Positions 25,145 through 37,200 of a stretch of 64,000 nucleotides of DNA are shown here, in pieces. The stretch is from assembly GCA_936450465.1 (NCBI GenBank), contig OW388297.1, positions 48,684,130 to 48,748,129 of the forward strand, in the 5' to 3' direction. The stretch's first letter is position 1. Each line of letters starts with the position of its first letter. Both the position numbers and the translations under genes were made by a program. The DNA comes from Gibbula magus (taxonomy: Eukaryota > Mollusca > Gastropoda > Trochida > Trochidae). Under the pieces are notes generated by a model. That model worked only from the letters and a program-made list of their open reading frames with translations. It had not been told where the DNA came from and searched no databases.

Positions 25145-25522
25145 AAAGAGTATAATATTCTCATAGTATTCCTTTTGAGTACAGGACAATGTGGCCACAG
25201 TAAGTGTTTATTTGTTCAGAATCCCAAACAAAGAGACTATATTCCTGCTTCAATCAGTGCACATCATTCATATTCATATAGACTAGCAACTAAAGATTCA
25301 TAATGTAAATAAATATATTTACATAATAATGTTTTGAGTATAATAATCTATGGGTGTTATCTACTGTATGTGTTGGCAAATGGTTCAGAAATCTGTATCA
25401 ACTACAGGGTGCTAGTCAGTACCGCTTATGAACTGTAATTAAACAACAGTTATTGAGTTGGTTTACGGATTTTAATACCATGAAAAATTTTGAAAAAAAC
25501 AAACGCTTTTCAGGATCCTTCT
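25145..25522. other. no gene recognised
   Basis: AT-rich intergenic sequence before the minisatellites. Confidence 0.4.
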
Positions 25523-25664
25523 CAATTAAAAATGTTGCCAAATTTTCCCTACTAATTAAAAATGTTGCCAAATTTTCCTCCCAATTAAAAATGTTGCCAA
25601 ATTTTCCCTACTAATTAAAAATGTTGCCAAATTTCCCTCCAATTAAAAATGTTGCAAGAGTTTC
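25523..25664. repeat. about 30-bp minisatellite, five copies
   Basis: Units of the form AATTAAAAATGTTGCCAAAT TTTCC(C)T. Small length differences between units. Confidence 0.85.
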
Positions 25665-25863
25665 CTGATGAATTGTAAATATAAGTGAAAATTTGTTTAC
25701 CTAAACACTTTTCATCTACACTAGAGCAAAGTGTCATTTTTTCTTGCCTTCTGCCTTAAGACATTCTGCTAAAAAGAAATCCGTAAACCAAGTAATTAAT
25801 TTTGGCTGGCTTTAGTAAGGTAAAACTAAAGAGGGTGTTCAACTGATCAGGAAAAATGTCACC

Positions 25864-25954
25864 AAGGATGAAGGGTACCAGGGATGACGGTTACCAGGGA
25901 TGACGGTTACCAGGGATGACAGTTACCAGGGATGACAGTTACCAGGGATGACAA
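25864..25954. repeat. 18-bp minisatellite, about five copies
   Basis: Units GGGATGACGGTTACCA, with G/A variation at one site. It starts 200 bp after the 30-bp minisatellite. Confidence 0.85.
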
Positions 25955-27620
25955 TGGTCGCACATGGTCATGTGCAGAGCTTGTTGATCAGAGAAGCAAT
26001 AACAAGCGCGGCTCGCCGTATGGGTCACACACATCACAGTTGGATAATTTTAACGTTTGAAGGGTCGACTCCCTGCCCATGAATAGAGAAACTTGTGGTG
26101 TTACCTTGGGCAGGTGACTTGATTCAAAAGGTGCCTATATTCATCTAACAGTACAACTGGGTACCTGGTATGGGAGTGAAGGCAATGTGACAGATAACCT
26201 TGTTAACCTTTAGCCTGCCAGATTGTTTTCAGGTTTTTTATTTCTGATATGGAAAATGCGATCTTTTTCATGAATCGATTTTCAAACTTTTGTTGTGTCA
26301 AAGGGTAAAAAATAAACGAAGTATCAATTTGCCAACCCCCCCTCTGCGGCCTGCTTAACAGCCCTTCTATTGGCAGCTAGATCGCATAATAATGTGTGTG
26401 CGCTTTGAGCATGCCCTTTTGAGGTGTGGAGTTAAGCGTGGTATAAGTATCTTCAATTATGGTCAATTGATATTCAATTGTTCAGGGCTGGTAGAGCCCA
26501 TCCATCAGAAGCATAATTAAATCAACTGTCATCCCTGGATCTCTTCTGTTTGGTTGCTACAACCCCTTTATATTTAGTTGAAGGATAAGAAGAATAAGTA
26601 GAAATCCTTCTTTGTGACACAGGAAATACTAATAGATATGGTAATTGGTACAAAATTATTATTATAATTATGTTCTTTTACAGAACATTGTCATGTTAAT
26701 TATTCATATGCTTTAATTAATAGTACTGTTCAATGATCTTCTTCGTCTTCCTCTTATTTCGTATCATTACATGTGCTTTGGACATGCACTTTCTGCATGG
26801 ATACAGCGCTCTATAAATAATCACTATCATTATAATTAAGCATGACAATTTAGCATACCATAAATCAGTCATAAACAAAACAAAACGATGAGACATGCTC
26901 TTCCCTAACAAATTACATCATATGGACTATTTCCTGCATCTTGCAAAACATGCGCCAAATCCATGTTCTCTTTTTGACAATAATGAACCCAGTGGACATG
27001 AACAAGTTGTGAAACAATTTTCAATTTGTCAAAATGTATATAAAACTCAAAAAAGCATCTTTTAAATTATACAATTTATACTCAAACAACCAATGTCTAA
27101 TATCAAAATATACTGACAGGTTAGAATAATTTTCCCGACATTTCTACTTTTTCTATTGAATCAACCCAACTTGTGTCAACCAAGGATTAAGGTACCATTC
27201 TTTTTTATCTGATCATCTCTTGGACATTTTCATTAGCTTTTATTTATCCAAAATACAAAACTAAAGAATTATTTCACTTTTAGAAAGAAAATAGGAAACC
27301 CCATATGTAGAGACCTTTGAATACTATTTGAAATGATGCCACACTTATAGTGTATTACTGGGGCAGAGGTATTGAAACTGATTCAAATTACGGTTTAAAG
27401 AAATCATGTTGCACCTTTGAAAATAATTTAAATTTTGAAAGAACTGATGTATAAGATATCACAGGGGCAGAGGCCTTTGAACATTATTTCAATATTTGAA
27501 TGTCATATCTACAGGGCATCACTGACCTAGCGGCATTTAAAAATTATTTCAAATTTGAAAGAATGGAAGTCACACATGTAAGGCATCACAAACCATGACC
27601 TTGATTTTAAGCTTTTAGGT
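25955..27620. other. no gene recognised
   Basis: Intergenic, possibly including Rheb downstream sequence. 26040-26110 resembles 16790-16870. 27300-28030 shows loosely repeated TTTGAAxATTATTTCAAATTT segments about 80-100 bp apart. Confidence 0.35.
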
Positions 27621-27930
27621 CAGGTGAGATGAGTTGTGGTTTAACGCCACTTTCAAGAGTATTTCACTTATATCACGGCTGCTAGTATTACTGCAGGGAG
27701 AAAGCCGGCAACGCCATGACGGCTATGCATTGTGGTAAAACCTGCGAACATCAGTGAACCAACCAAGACAACTAGCGAACCATTGGAGGTACTGCGCTGA
27801 AATTCAGTGTAGCATTGCACCCAAACCTAACTGCATGTAGAACAGTTCTCCACAGCAGACAAAGGCAAGAATCAAACCCAAAACCTCTTGATCAAAAGCC
27901 GACCCGCTAACCACTACGCTATCCCCACTC
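27621..27930 (-). mobile_element. SINE S1
   Basis: GTGAG-type tail at the low end and TAGCGTAGTGGTTAG at the high end. It lies about 200 bp downstream of the Rheb stop codon and so may be within the 3' UTR. Confidence 0.72.
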
Positions 27931-28136
27931 CTTCAGGCTTGGTGTTACATCTACAGGGCATCACTGATGTAGAGTCCTTATAAATTATTTCAATTTTGGG
28001 ATGTCACACCTATCGGGCATCATTGGGTCGAGTTTTGAACATGGTTTTGATGCATGTTTTACACATCACGCTCCTCAAAACTACACTACAAGCAGAAATG
28101 ATATGATGAAACACAAGACGTAGGCATCTCAGCACT

Positions 28137-28226
28137 CTATGATAATACGCAGGAGCTCTTCTGTTGACCAGTGTTCTCCGACTTGTCTATCCGCTCGATT
28201 ATAGACTTAAAGATGTCCTCTACTTG
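28137..28226 (-). CDS. RHEB: Rheb exon 8 (CaaX terminus)
   Basis: The exon encodes [20 protein letters not shown] and QQKSSCVLS followed by TAG (28139-28137). Cys179 is the predicted prenylation site. The 3' UTR lies at lower coordinates and its end was not located. Confidence 0.94.
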   Translation of the reverse strand, partial: QVEDIFKSIIERIDKSENTGQQKSSCVLS

Positions 28227-31200
28227 CTGCAAAGAGAAGAATTTTCGATTAAATATCGATTAATTTCATTTTTCTTATAAAAAATAGAGCCATGGGCTCT
28301 GTAGCTCATCAGGGTTTAAATAATACAGTTTCATGTATGTTGAAAATTTACAATCTATTGTCTATAATTGAGACCAAGCCTTCTAGGCCTGAATGCCTAA
28401 GGAGTGTGTATAACAGATTGCAGATTTCTGGACCATTTAGTTCTGGAGAAGATAAAATAGGTTTTTAGGTGGTTACCCCGGTGACCCCACTAGCCAAAGT
28501 GCCTGCACACAAATTTACAACTCTCTAGAGTCAATGGTTCTATAAGGTTGTAAATTAGGTTAATAAGGTTGTGACCCCTGTGACCCTATTTGGGGTCATG
28601 GGGTCACAAAATCTACAATTAAGAATCCCCATTGCCCAAGGAGTCTGCACATAAAATTTCAACTCTCTAGACCTCTTGGGACTCGAGAAGGAGACAAAAA
28701 TAGGTTTTAAGGGCGTGGCCCCTGTAGCCCTTGATAGGCTCCATAGTGTCACCAATGCTATAATTTATAATCCTAACTAGTCTAGGAGTCTGTACACAAG
28801 ATTTCAGCTTTCTAGTTCCTTTGGTTCTGGAGAAGAAGACAAAAAATGCGACGGGTATCGTTCGATTGAAATGACGTCATAGACGTCCCTCGTCATATCA
28901 ATTAAGTAACTGCCTCGCGCAAGGCATGGCAATTACCTAATTAATATGACTCGGGAAAGATAATCTATCATTCCCCGTCACACGTTAGTTATTGTCTAAA
29001 TCCTCCCTAGTCAAGGAGTCTGTACACAAGATTTCAGCTTTCTAGTTTGTTTGGTTCTGGAGAAGAAGACGAAAATAGGTCTTAAGGACATGGCCCTTGT
29101 GGCCCTTATCAGGGGCCACAGCTCCACCAACGCTATAAATTATAATGCTCACAAGTCAAGGAGTCTGTACACAAGATTTCAGTTTTCTACGTGCTTTGGT
29201 TCTGGAGAAGAAGTCGAAATTCAACAAAGTTTACGGATGGACGGACGGACGCCGGACACCGGACACCATGCCATGCCATAAGCCCATCAGGCCTTTCAGG
29301 CCTTTTCGTCAATTATTAATTAAAATATATAGATCTAAACAATATTTTCAGGCAATGTCTCCAGAATGCATGGAGGTTGATAAATTAGAATTTTTTTAAC
29401 GATTATAATTGTACTTTTGTCTGTTTTTCCCCTTAGAAATTGGCGTCAGGTGGCATACACGTGACGAGTGGCAATCTACAGTTTGGCCCAATGCTCCTAA
29501 GTTTTTTTGTTTTACAAACGCAGTCTATAAACAAATTTAGCCCTAGTACATGTAACTAATAATTTTGGTACACTTTGCTAATACAGCTGCGTACCTTAAG
29601 TTTGTCACCTACTGTGTATAACAGTGCAAATATCATGTAATTTGGATTTTTTAAAATGTAGATAACATGACTTCAACTGCACTGACAAAGGAGCTTCCTT
29701 TGCAAATGTGTACAACAGTTATTCTCACACCTTCCATGTGACCTAGAGGCCAGTTGTGAAAAATAGAGCCATGGCCTCTGTAGCTCATCAGGAGATAATA
29801 AGTGGGGTATGTTATGGAGTGGACTTTATAGCAATGGTCAGATAATGGAATGTAGTAATAAGAATCTAGGTAGTGAAACGATTAAAGCAGTTTAAAAATA
29901 TTTTGTTACCATAACTTTGCCAATCTGCTATATATATATGTGTTGAAAGAGCAACGCAAAGCTTGGAAATAAATTGCTGGTATCAAACATATAATAATGT
30001 GGTGGAGAGATCATACTATTTTTAAGATCGTACACACATTATATAATAATGAATATACCGGGTACAATTCTTTGCATACAATTCACCACTGTAAGCTATT
30101 GCAATAATGGCCTGGGGCTGTAGAAGAAAATGATAAAAACCTTTTTAGGTCATGACCCCTGCTAATTATTATAAAAATTGGTTACACATAAATCAACATT
30201 CGTTATGAATATCATACACCTTTGCATTATATTGTTTTAATTCTTAATTGCATTATGGCAATACCAACATTTATTACATAATGAATAGGAGCCTCAGTTT
30301 TTGAAAATCCCATTTCTCATAGGCTCCATTTCAATACTTAATAAATTGGTGAATTTTTTTTTAGTAAATTCTTTTTCACCATTTCTTATAGGCTCCCTTT
30401 CAATATTTGATAAAATGGTGATATTCTATGAATAAATGCTTTTTTAGAGTCAGTGGAAGACTAAAGCAGTCTCACGCACAGTCTATGATAACACAGTGCT
30501 GCACAGTAGTTTGAAGTAACCTGAAACCTCTGTGTAACTATCAGTTTTCATCCTTCTGCCAGGAAGAGGTCAACACAATGCAATTACATAACATGCAGAC
30601 ACTGGACTCACAGCCAGTAAAATTTATATGTTAGATGCAGTTTTTCCTACAATTAATTATTTTTCTGTACTGAAGAAGATGATGAAAATAGGTGTGATGT
30701 CACAATCTCATATAACTACTTCTTTTATAGTCCTATGTTATCACCAGTCATCACTAGTCATATTCAGTTCACATATCTCATGTAAAATGAAAAAATTTAA
30801 TTCCTCTTCAAGTTATTCCTTCAAAGGGTATTCATTATTCAATAGTTCTCATTTCAAATAGATTCACATTAAACATGTCCATGATGTAGACATCTATCTC
30901 ATTTCTTGTTCCTATTGAATAAAATTAACTGCAAAGTTAATAGAAAACTAAATCAGTTATAAAGTATAAAATATGATATAAATAAGGTATACCAAATTGA
31001 CTCGTACTGGAAATTCTCATTAATTAATTAATTAATTCTCCAAATAATTACACAATATCATGAGATATTAAAAAACTCCATTATTTACTCGTAAATTACA
31101 AAGAACATTATATTAGATTTAATAAAAGATTCTGTATTAAGTCTTTAGAATACTTTGAGACTTGTTTACCTTTATCAGCAAATTCACTAGCAAAATACAA

Positions 31201-34200
31201 ATAATTACTCATATGTGAAATGTGAGACAAAGATAAAATATGACTTATAATTTTTGTTAGACCTCCAATTCTAAGTTTTTAATTCTCAATATCTCTTTTT
31301 CATCAGACATATTATATTCTCAAAGCATATGTTAGAACTCTCACATCAGAAAGATGAAATGCCTTTAACTCAGCTGATTTCTTTAAAATTACCTCCCTTA
31401 CCTACTTTACTGATTGAAGTGCACATATAATCTCAGAAAGATGCTGTAAACTGAAATAGGCTTTTAGGTTATGATCCCTGTGACCCATATTTGGGGTCAC
31501 AGACTCACCAAATTTACAATTTAGAATCCCTTACAGCCAAGGAGTCTGTACATAAAATTTCAGCTCGCTAGAGCCATTGGGACTGGAGATGAAGATGAAA
31601 ATAGCATTTTAGGTCATTGCCTCTGTGACCCAATATTTGGGGTCTCACTGTCACCAAATTTACAATTTAGAATCCCCTTCAGTCAAGGAATATGTACATA
31701 AAATTTCAGCTCTCTACGTTCATTGGGACTGGAGAAGAAGATAAAAATAGTTTTTTTTAGGTAATGACCCCTGTGAGCCACACTTAGGGTCACAGGGTCA
31801 CCAAATCTACAATTTAGAATCCCTTTCAGCCAAGGAGTCTGTACATAAAATTTCAGCTCTCTGGAGTCATTGGTTCTGGAGAAGAAGATGAAAAAGCGAA
31901 AAGTTTACGGACGGACGGACGGACGGATGGACGGACGCCATCCCATGCCATAAGCCCATCGGGCCTTTCAGGCCAGATGAGCTAAAAAGGTGAGCTAGTT
32001 TAAGATTTAAGACTTAAGTTACTGAATACATGATGACCATTTTAAGGCTCTGCCATTCATTTCAAACTGTAGCATTGGTCACATGGTTGGTAAATATGCA
32101 GCTGAAACGAATCAAGCAAATAATACAATCCACAAACCTGGTTTTCTTTTGCTGAAGATTCAAGGAAGGGAGTTCCCCAGCTGTTTGCTAGTTCTTGTCC
32201 TTTTTGTACAGTTACCTCCCTTTGCAACAGATAAACAACTCAATGAAAGCACATCCAGTTAAGGTATATATCGTGTAGGCATCAGCCAATACAGGAACTT
32301 TAAAGGGGCATTCACCCATGGGTTTTGTCAAATTTACAAGGGATTATGTGTTTCAATTCCCTGAACACCCCTTCTGGATCTGTTATAAACCTCCAGTCAG
32401 AGCTCTAGATAAGCTTTCGGGTATGTGGGTATGATACCCACATTTTGAAAACTTGGTGGGTATTTCAAATTTCATGTGGGTATTTATACTTTTTGATACC
32501 CACCACTTTTTCAAAATCTGGGTATTTATTCCAAATGACATGTTTAACTGTCTCATATGTTATTAACACATAGAACACTTTTATTTAGTAATAAAGAAAT
32601 AACCAACCTGTTTTTACTGTTGTTGACTTTAATGTGAAAAAAAAAAATGTAATCAAACAATGTTTCAGTTCAGACGTCCACTCAACTCACTTACAATCTT
32701 TATTAGAGTTCAATTGTAACTTCACTCACTTATTATTTTTATTTTCACAGTTCAGTTATAATAATATTATGTAAATAGCGTACAGAAAAGCCTACTTTCA
32801 TTTTAAATGTGAGTGAGTGAGTGAGTTGGGGTTTAACGCCGCTTTCAAGAGTATTTCACTTATATCGCGGCTGCTAGTATTATGGCAGGGAGAAAGCCTG
32901 CAACGCCATGTGGCTATGCATTGCGGTGAAACCTGCGAGCAGCGGCTGGAACTAGCGAACCATGGGTGGTACTACGCTGAAATTCAGTGTAGCATTGCAC
33001 CCAAACCTGACTGCGTGTAGAACAGTTCTCTACTGCAGACAAAGTTGCCTTGCCCCTGGCGGGATTCGAACCCCGGACCTCTTGATTTTGAACTGATAAA
33101 TCAACTGATTGACAAATTCAGATAAAAATTAAAACAATTCATCAGGGCTCTAGTATTTATATAAATGATTGAGAATTTTTTTTTTTTCCATCATATAAAT
33201 CTTGTTAGAATATCAAAATAAAATCAAAACTTGCATGATGAAAGCTGATTGAGTCGAGATTGTGGTATATATCCCATTTTGTGTGTTTCTGTTCCCTCCA
33301 ATATGTTGTTTATTCAAGCAATGTTCAAAATTCCTATCATTATCTTCACCTTCCAGTGGATATGTAATGTAGGCAAATATTTACATTTAAATAAACAAGC
33401 TTTCCAGCAGGCAATTCACTGTTTATATATGCTGGGTTTGAGCTTATGTTTGAAATGTATTCGAGCCCGAAATCTGCACAAGAAAGCGAAGAAACTACAA
33501 GTCAAGGCCGAGTTTGTCTGCCTAATGAATAACAATACAGAGATTATCGCACATGCGCAGACAATTGAAACTGGACAGGATAGTGCTGTCTACAAATATT
33601 ATGTAGAGCAAAGGTTCCAGAGAACTGCCTTTCGTTACACTGACAAGTTGGTAACAATCGTTAGCTATCGCTGATGATTCAAAGCAGCCCAACTGGCAAC
33701 ACAAGAAAACATTACATCCTGGTTTGGGGCTGATACGTTAACTAAAGAGGGCCCAGAATTTGGACACCACAAACGTTTATTTTATTTGCTGATTCGTTAC
33801 AATACGCATCATGATATTTATGTACTGGATAAATACGCATTGTTTTTTTGATGTAGCATAAACGTAATTTTTTAAGTGTTATTTTTTATAACGAGACATT
33901 TATTTTTCTTGCGTATTTCAACATTTAATTTGCGTATCTTACGCAGATACGCAGCTTATCTAGAGCTCTGTCCAGTGATGTCCCTCTATTGTAGGCCTGA
34001 AGGGCATAAAGACTGTAAAAGGAAAACATAGGACTGTTAAGTAGTAATAAAATACAAGCATCTCATTTTACGTTTGAATTTTCCTTTCAATGAGAACATC
34101 ACAGTCCATTTGAAACATTATTCAGTCATTGCTATTCAAAATATCCCAAATTTTATTTGAGAAGGCTATTACTTTGAAAGTGATTGTAAAGACAATGTAA

Positions 34201-37200
34201 TAACTTTACAGATGACAAATTAATGACTTTTACCTCTCGTTCCTAAGGTCACTTTTGTTTCCAACCAGTATTACTGGAAAGCTGTTAAAAAGAAAAAAAA
34301 TACTATAAATCAAATGTTATTTAGGCTTTGAAGTTATTAATTACAGATAAAAACATTAACTTAATTTTAAGGCTGTGCAATATTATTGCAATACCAATAT
34401 ATTGCAATACAGAGTTGTGCAATACGCGTATTGCAATATGATTTTCATATCGCAATATATTGCACCAACCAATATTAAGTCAAATTTATTCATTCATCTT
34501 GTTAAAGGCACATTTACTAGCTTTACTACTTGTATTAAGAACATTATTTTGAAGTGCTAGAATGTGTGTTGGACTGTATTACAAATGATCTTTTTAAAGA
34601 TCTAAAAGTCACTTTATCAAATGTGTCATGTTTTAACTGTAAAAAGAAGTATAAAAGTTGAATGTAGAGGTTATTTAGTATCTTGCAATATCATTGGCAC
34701 TAGCTAAAATGGTTTCTAGAGAAATATCTCATTATCAGAGGATCTTGCAATATATTGTGGTACGTATTGCAATACATTACAGTTCAGCAATACGTATCGC
34801 AATACACAAATTGAGGCAATACACAGCCCTACTTAATTTACAAGAAAAAATAGAGCCATGGGCTCTGTAGCTCATCAGGATTTGATTTATTATCTAAGGT
34901 TGAATATCTACCGGTAAGTATCTCAAGTAATACATTGTTAACAAGCAAAAAATAGGTTTTTAGATCATGACCCCTGTGACCCGTATTTGGAGTCACAGGG
35001 TCACCAATCCTACAATTAAGAATCACCTTTGACCTTTGAGTCTCAACACAACTTTCAGCTATCTAGACCTTTTGGAACTGGAGAAGAAGATGAAAATAGG
35101 TTTTTAAGGTTGTGACCCCTGTGACCCCATTTGGGGTCACGGGGTCACAAAATCTCCAATTTAGAATCCCCATGGGCCAAGGAGTCTGCACACAACTTTT
35201 CAGCTCTCTAGACCTTTTTGAACTGGAGAAGAAGATGAAAATAGGTTTTTAACGATGTGACCCTTGTGACCCAATTTGGGGTCACGGGGTCACAAAATCT
35301 CCAATTTAGAATCCCCATGGGCCAAGGAGTCTGCACAGAACTTTTCAGCTCTCTAAGACCTTTTGGAACTGGAGAAGAAGATGAAAATAGGTTTTTAAGG
35401 ATGTGACCCCTGTGACCCCATTTGGGGTCACGGGGTCACGGAATCTACAATTTAGAATCCCCATTACCCAAGGAGTCTGCACACAACTTTTCAGCTTTCT
35501 AGACCTTTTGGAACTGGAGAAGAAGATGAAAATAGGTTTTTAACGATGTGACCCCTGTGACCCCATTTGGGGTCATGGGGTCACGAGATCTACAATTTAG
35601 AATCCCCATGGGTCAAGGAGTCTGCACACAACTTTTCAGCTCTCTAGACCTTTTGGAACTGGAGAAGAAGATGAAAATAGGTTTTTAAAGATGTGACCCT
35701 TGTGACCCAATTTGGGGTCACGGGGTCACAAAATCTCCAATTTAGAATCCCCATGGGCCAAGGAGTCTGCACAGAACTTTTCAGCTCTCTAAGACCTCTT
35801 GGAACTGGAGAAGAAGCTGAAAATAGGTTTTTAAGGATGTGACCCCGGTGACCCCATTTGGGGTCACTGGGTCACGAAATCTACAATTTAGAATCCCCAT
35901 TGGCCAAGGAGTATGCACACAACTTTTCAGCTCTCTAGACCTTTTGGAACTGGAGAAGAAGATGAAAATAGGTTTTTAAAGATGTGACCCCTGTGACCAC
36001 ATTTGGGGTCACAGGGTCATGAAATCTACAATTTAGAATCCCCATTGGCCAAGGAGTTTGCACATAAAATTTCAGCTCTGTGGAGTCATTGGTTCTGGAG
36101 AAGAAGTCGAAAAAGCGAAAAGTTTACGGATGGACGGATGGACGGACGGACGGATGGACGGACGCCGGACACCATGCCATGCCATAAGCCCATCGGGCCT
36201 TTCAGGCCTGATGAGCTAAAAAGTGAGCATGACTCACATACCCCCGCCTTCAGCTATCCGTCTACTGAGCATTATAGATGTCAAGGGTACTATGTTTAAA
36301 AAACAGATTCAAACATCATAATATTGTCCAAAATATTTTTGGGAACTGGCTTTATTATTACAAAATTTCATTTACCCAGAAATAATATTTTTCAGGTAAC
36401 TTAATTGTTCCCATTAGGGCATCACAGTGCTAATTTGTACCAAGTTCAATTTAACCCTTAACTTGCGAATCCCGGAATTATCCGGGAGGGCTATAAGCAA
36501 GTCAGAGATCCCGGATCCAATACTTAGAAATACACCACGTGGTGTGGTTATCAGGTCAATATCAGAGGTAGTTATTTTTATCAGATAACCAACCTCGTGA
36601 TAACCGACCTCTCGGTTCGATATGGTGAATATGTCTCGGCTTCGCCTCGCCATATTCGCCATATTCACCATATCGCACCTCGAAAAAAACTTTACCCTCG
36701 GCTTGTGGGTCTAAATGACCCTTTGCCTCGATTTGTGACTTTCGACATTCTTTACATCATTTTTTTCTGTCAGTTTTGTCATGCCAATATTTTCATTTAG
36801 TTTACACAAAATACGACAAATAAGCTGATTTAAAGAATATCAAAGATCGCAAATACGTGTATATGAAAGAAAACATGAGACAGAATCCACATAATTTATT
36901 AACCATCATTTTAATTTGTATAATGTTCACACACATATTCTTGTTATCCGTTTTATAGGTACGATGAAATGAGTCACTTAGTTTGTTAATATCCCGTAAT
37001 TAAGCACACACTATCGATGGTGGCCCTTGATGCTGTCTTTTCTTAATGACGACTCCAGCTAAATTCGTTTGGTTATCCCTGAAAAAAGCAAAAGTGACAC
37101 AAATGTAACAGAATCATGATGAATGAATTGTTGAGGGAGGTGGGATTTCTGATGTATCATCTTGTATTAGTTTTGTTGACTTGTGTATGTGTGACATAGG

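Larger units (their letters stand above)
32398..33970. mobile_element. 1.6-kb TIR element, hAT-like ends
   Basis: A perfect 18-bp TIR, CAGAGCTCTAGATAAGCT / AGCTTATCTAGAGCTCTG, is flanked by TCCAGT at both sides (32392-32397 and 33971-33976). CAGAG ends suggest hAT, but a 6-bp duplication is shorter than the usual 8. It holds a nested SINE and a 141-codon ORF. In Rheb intron 6. Confidence 0.75.

Noticed and set aside
36003..36299. 98-codon frame ending in repeated [14 protein letters not shown]
   Set aside because: Translation of the ACGG microsatellite and right end of a family A element, not a gene.
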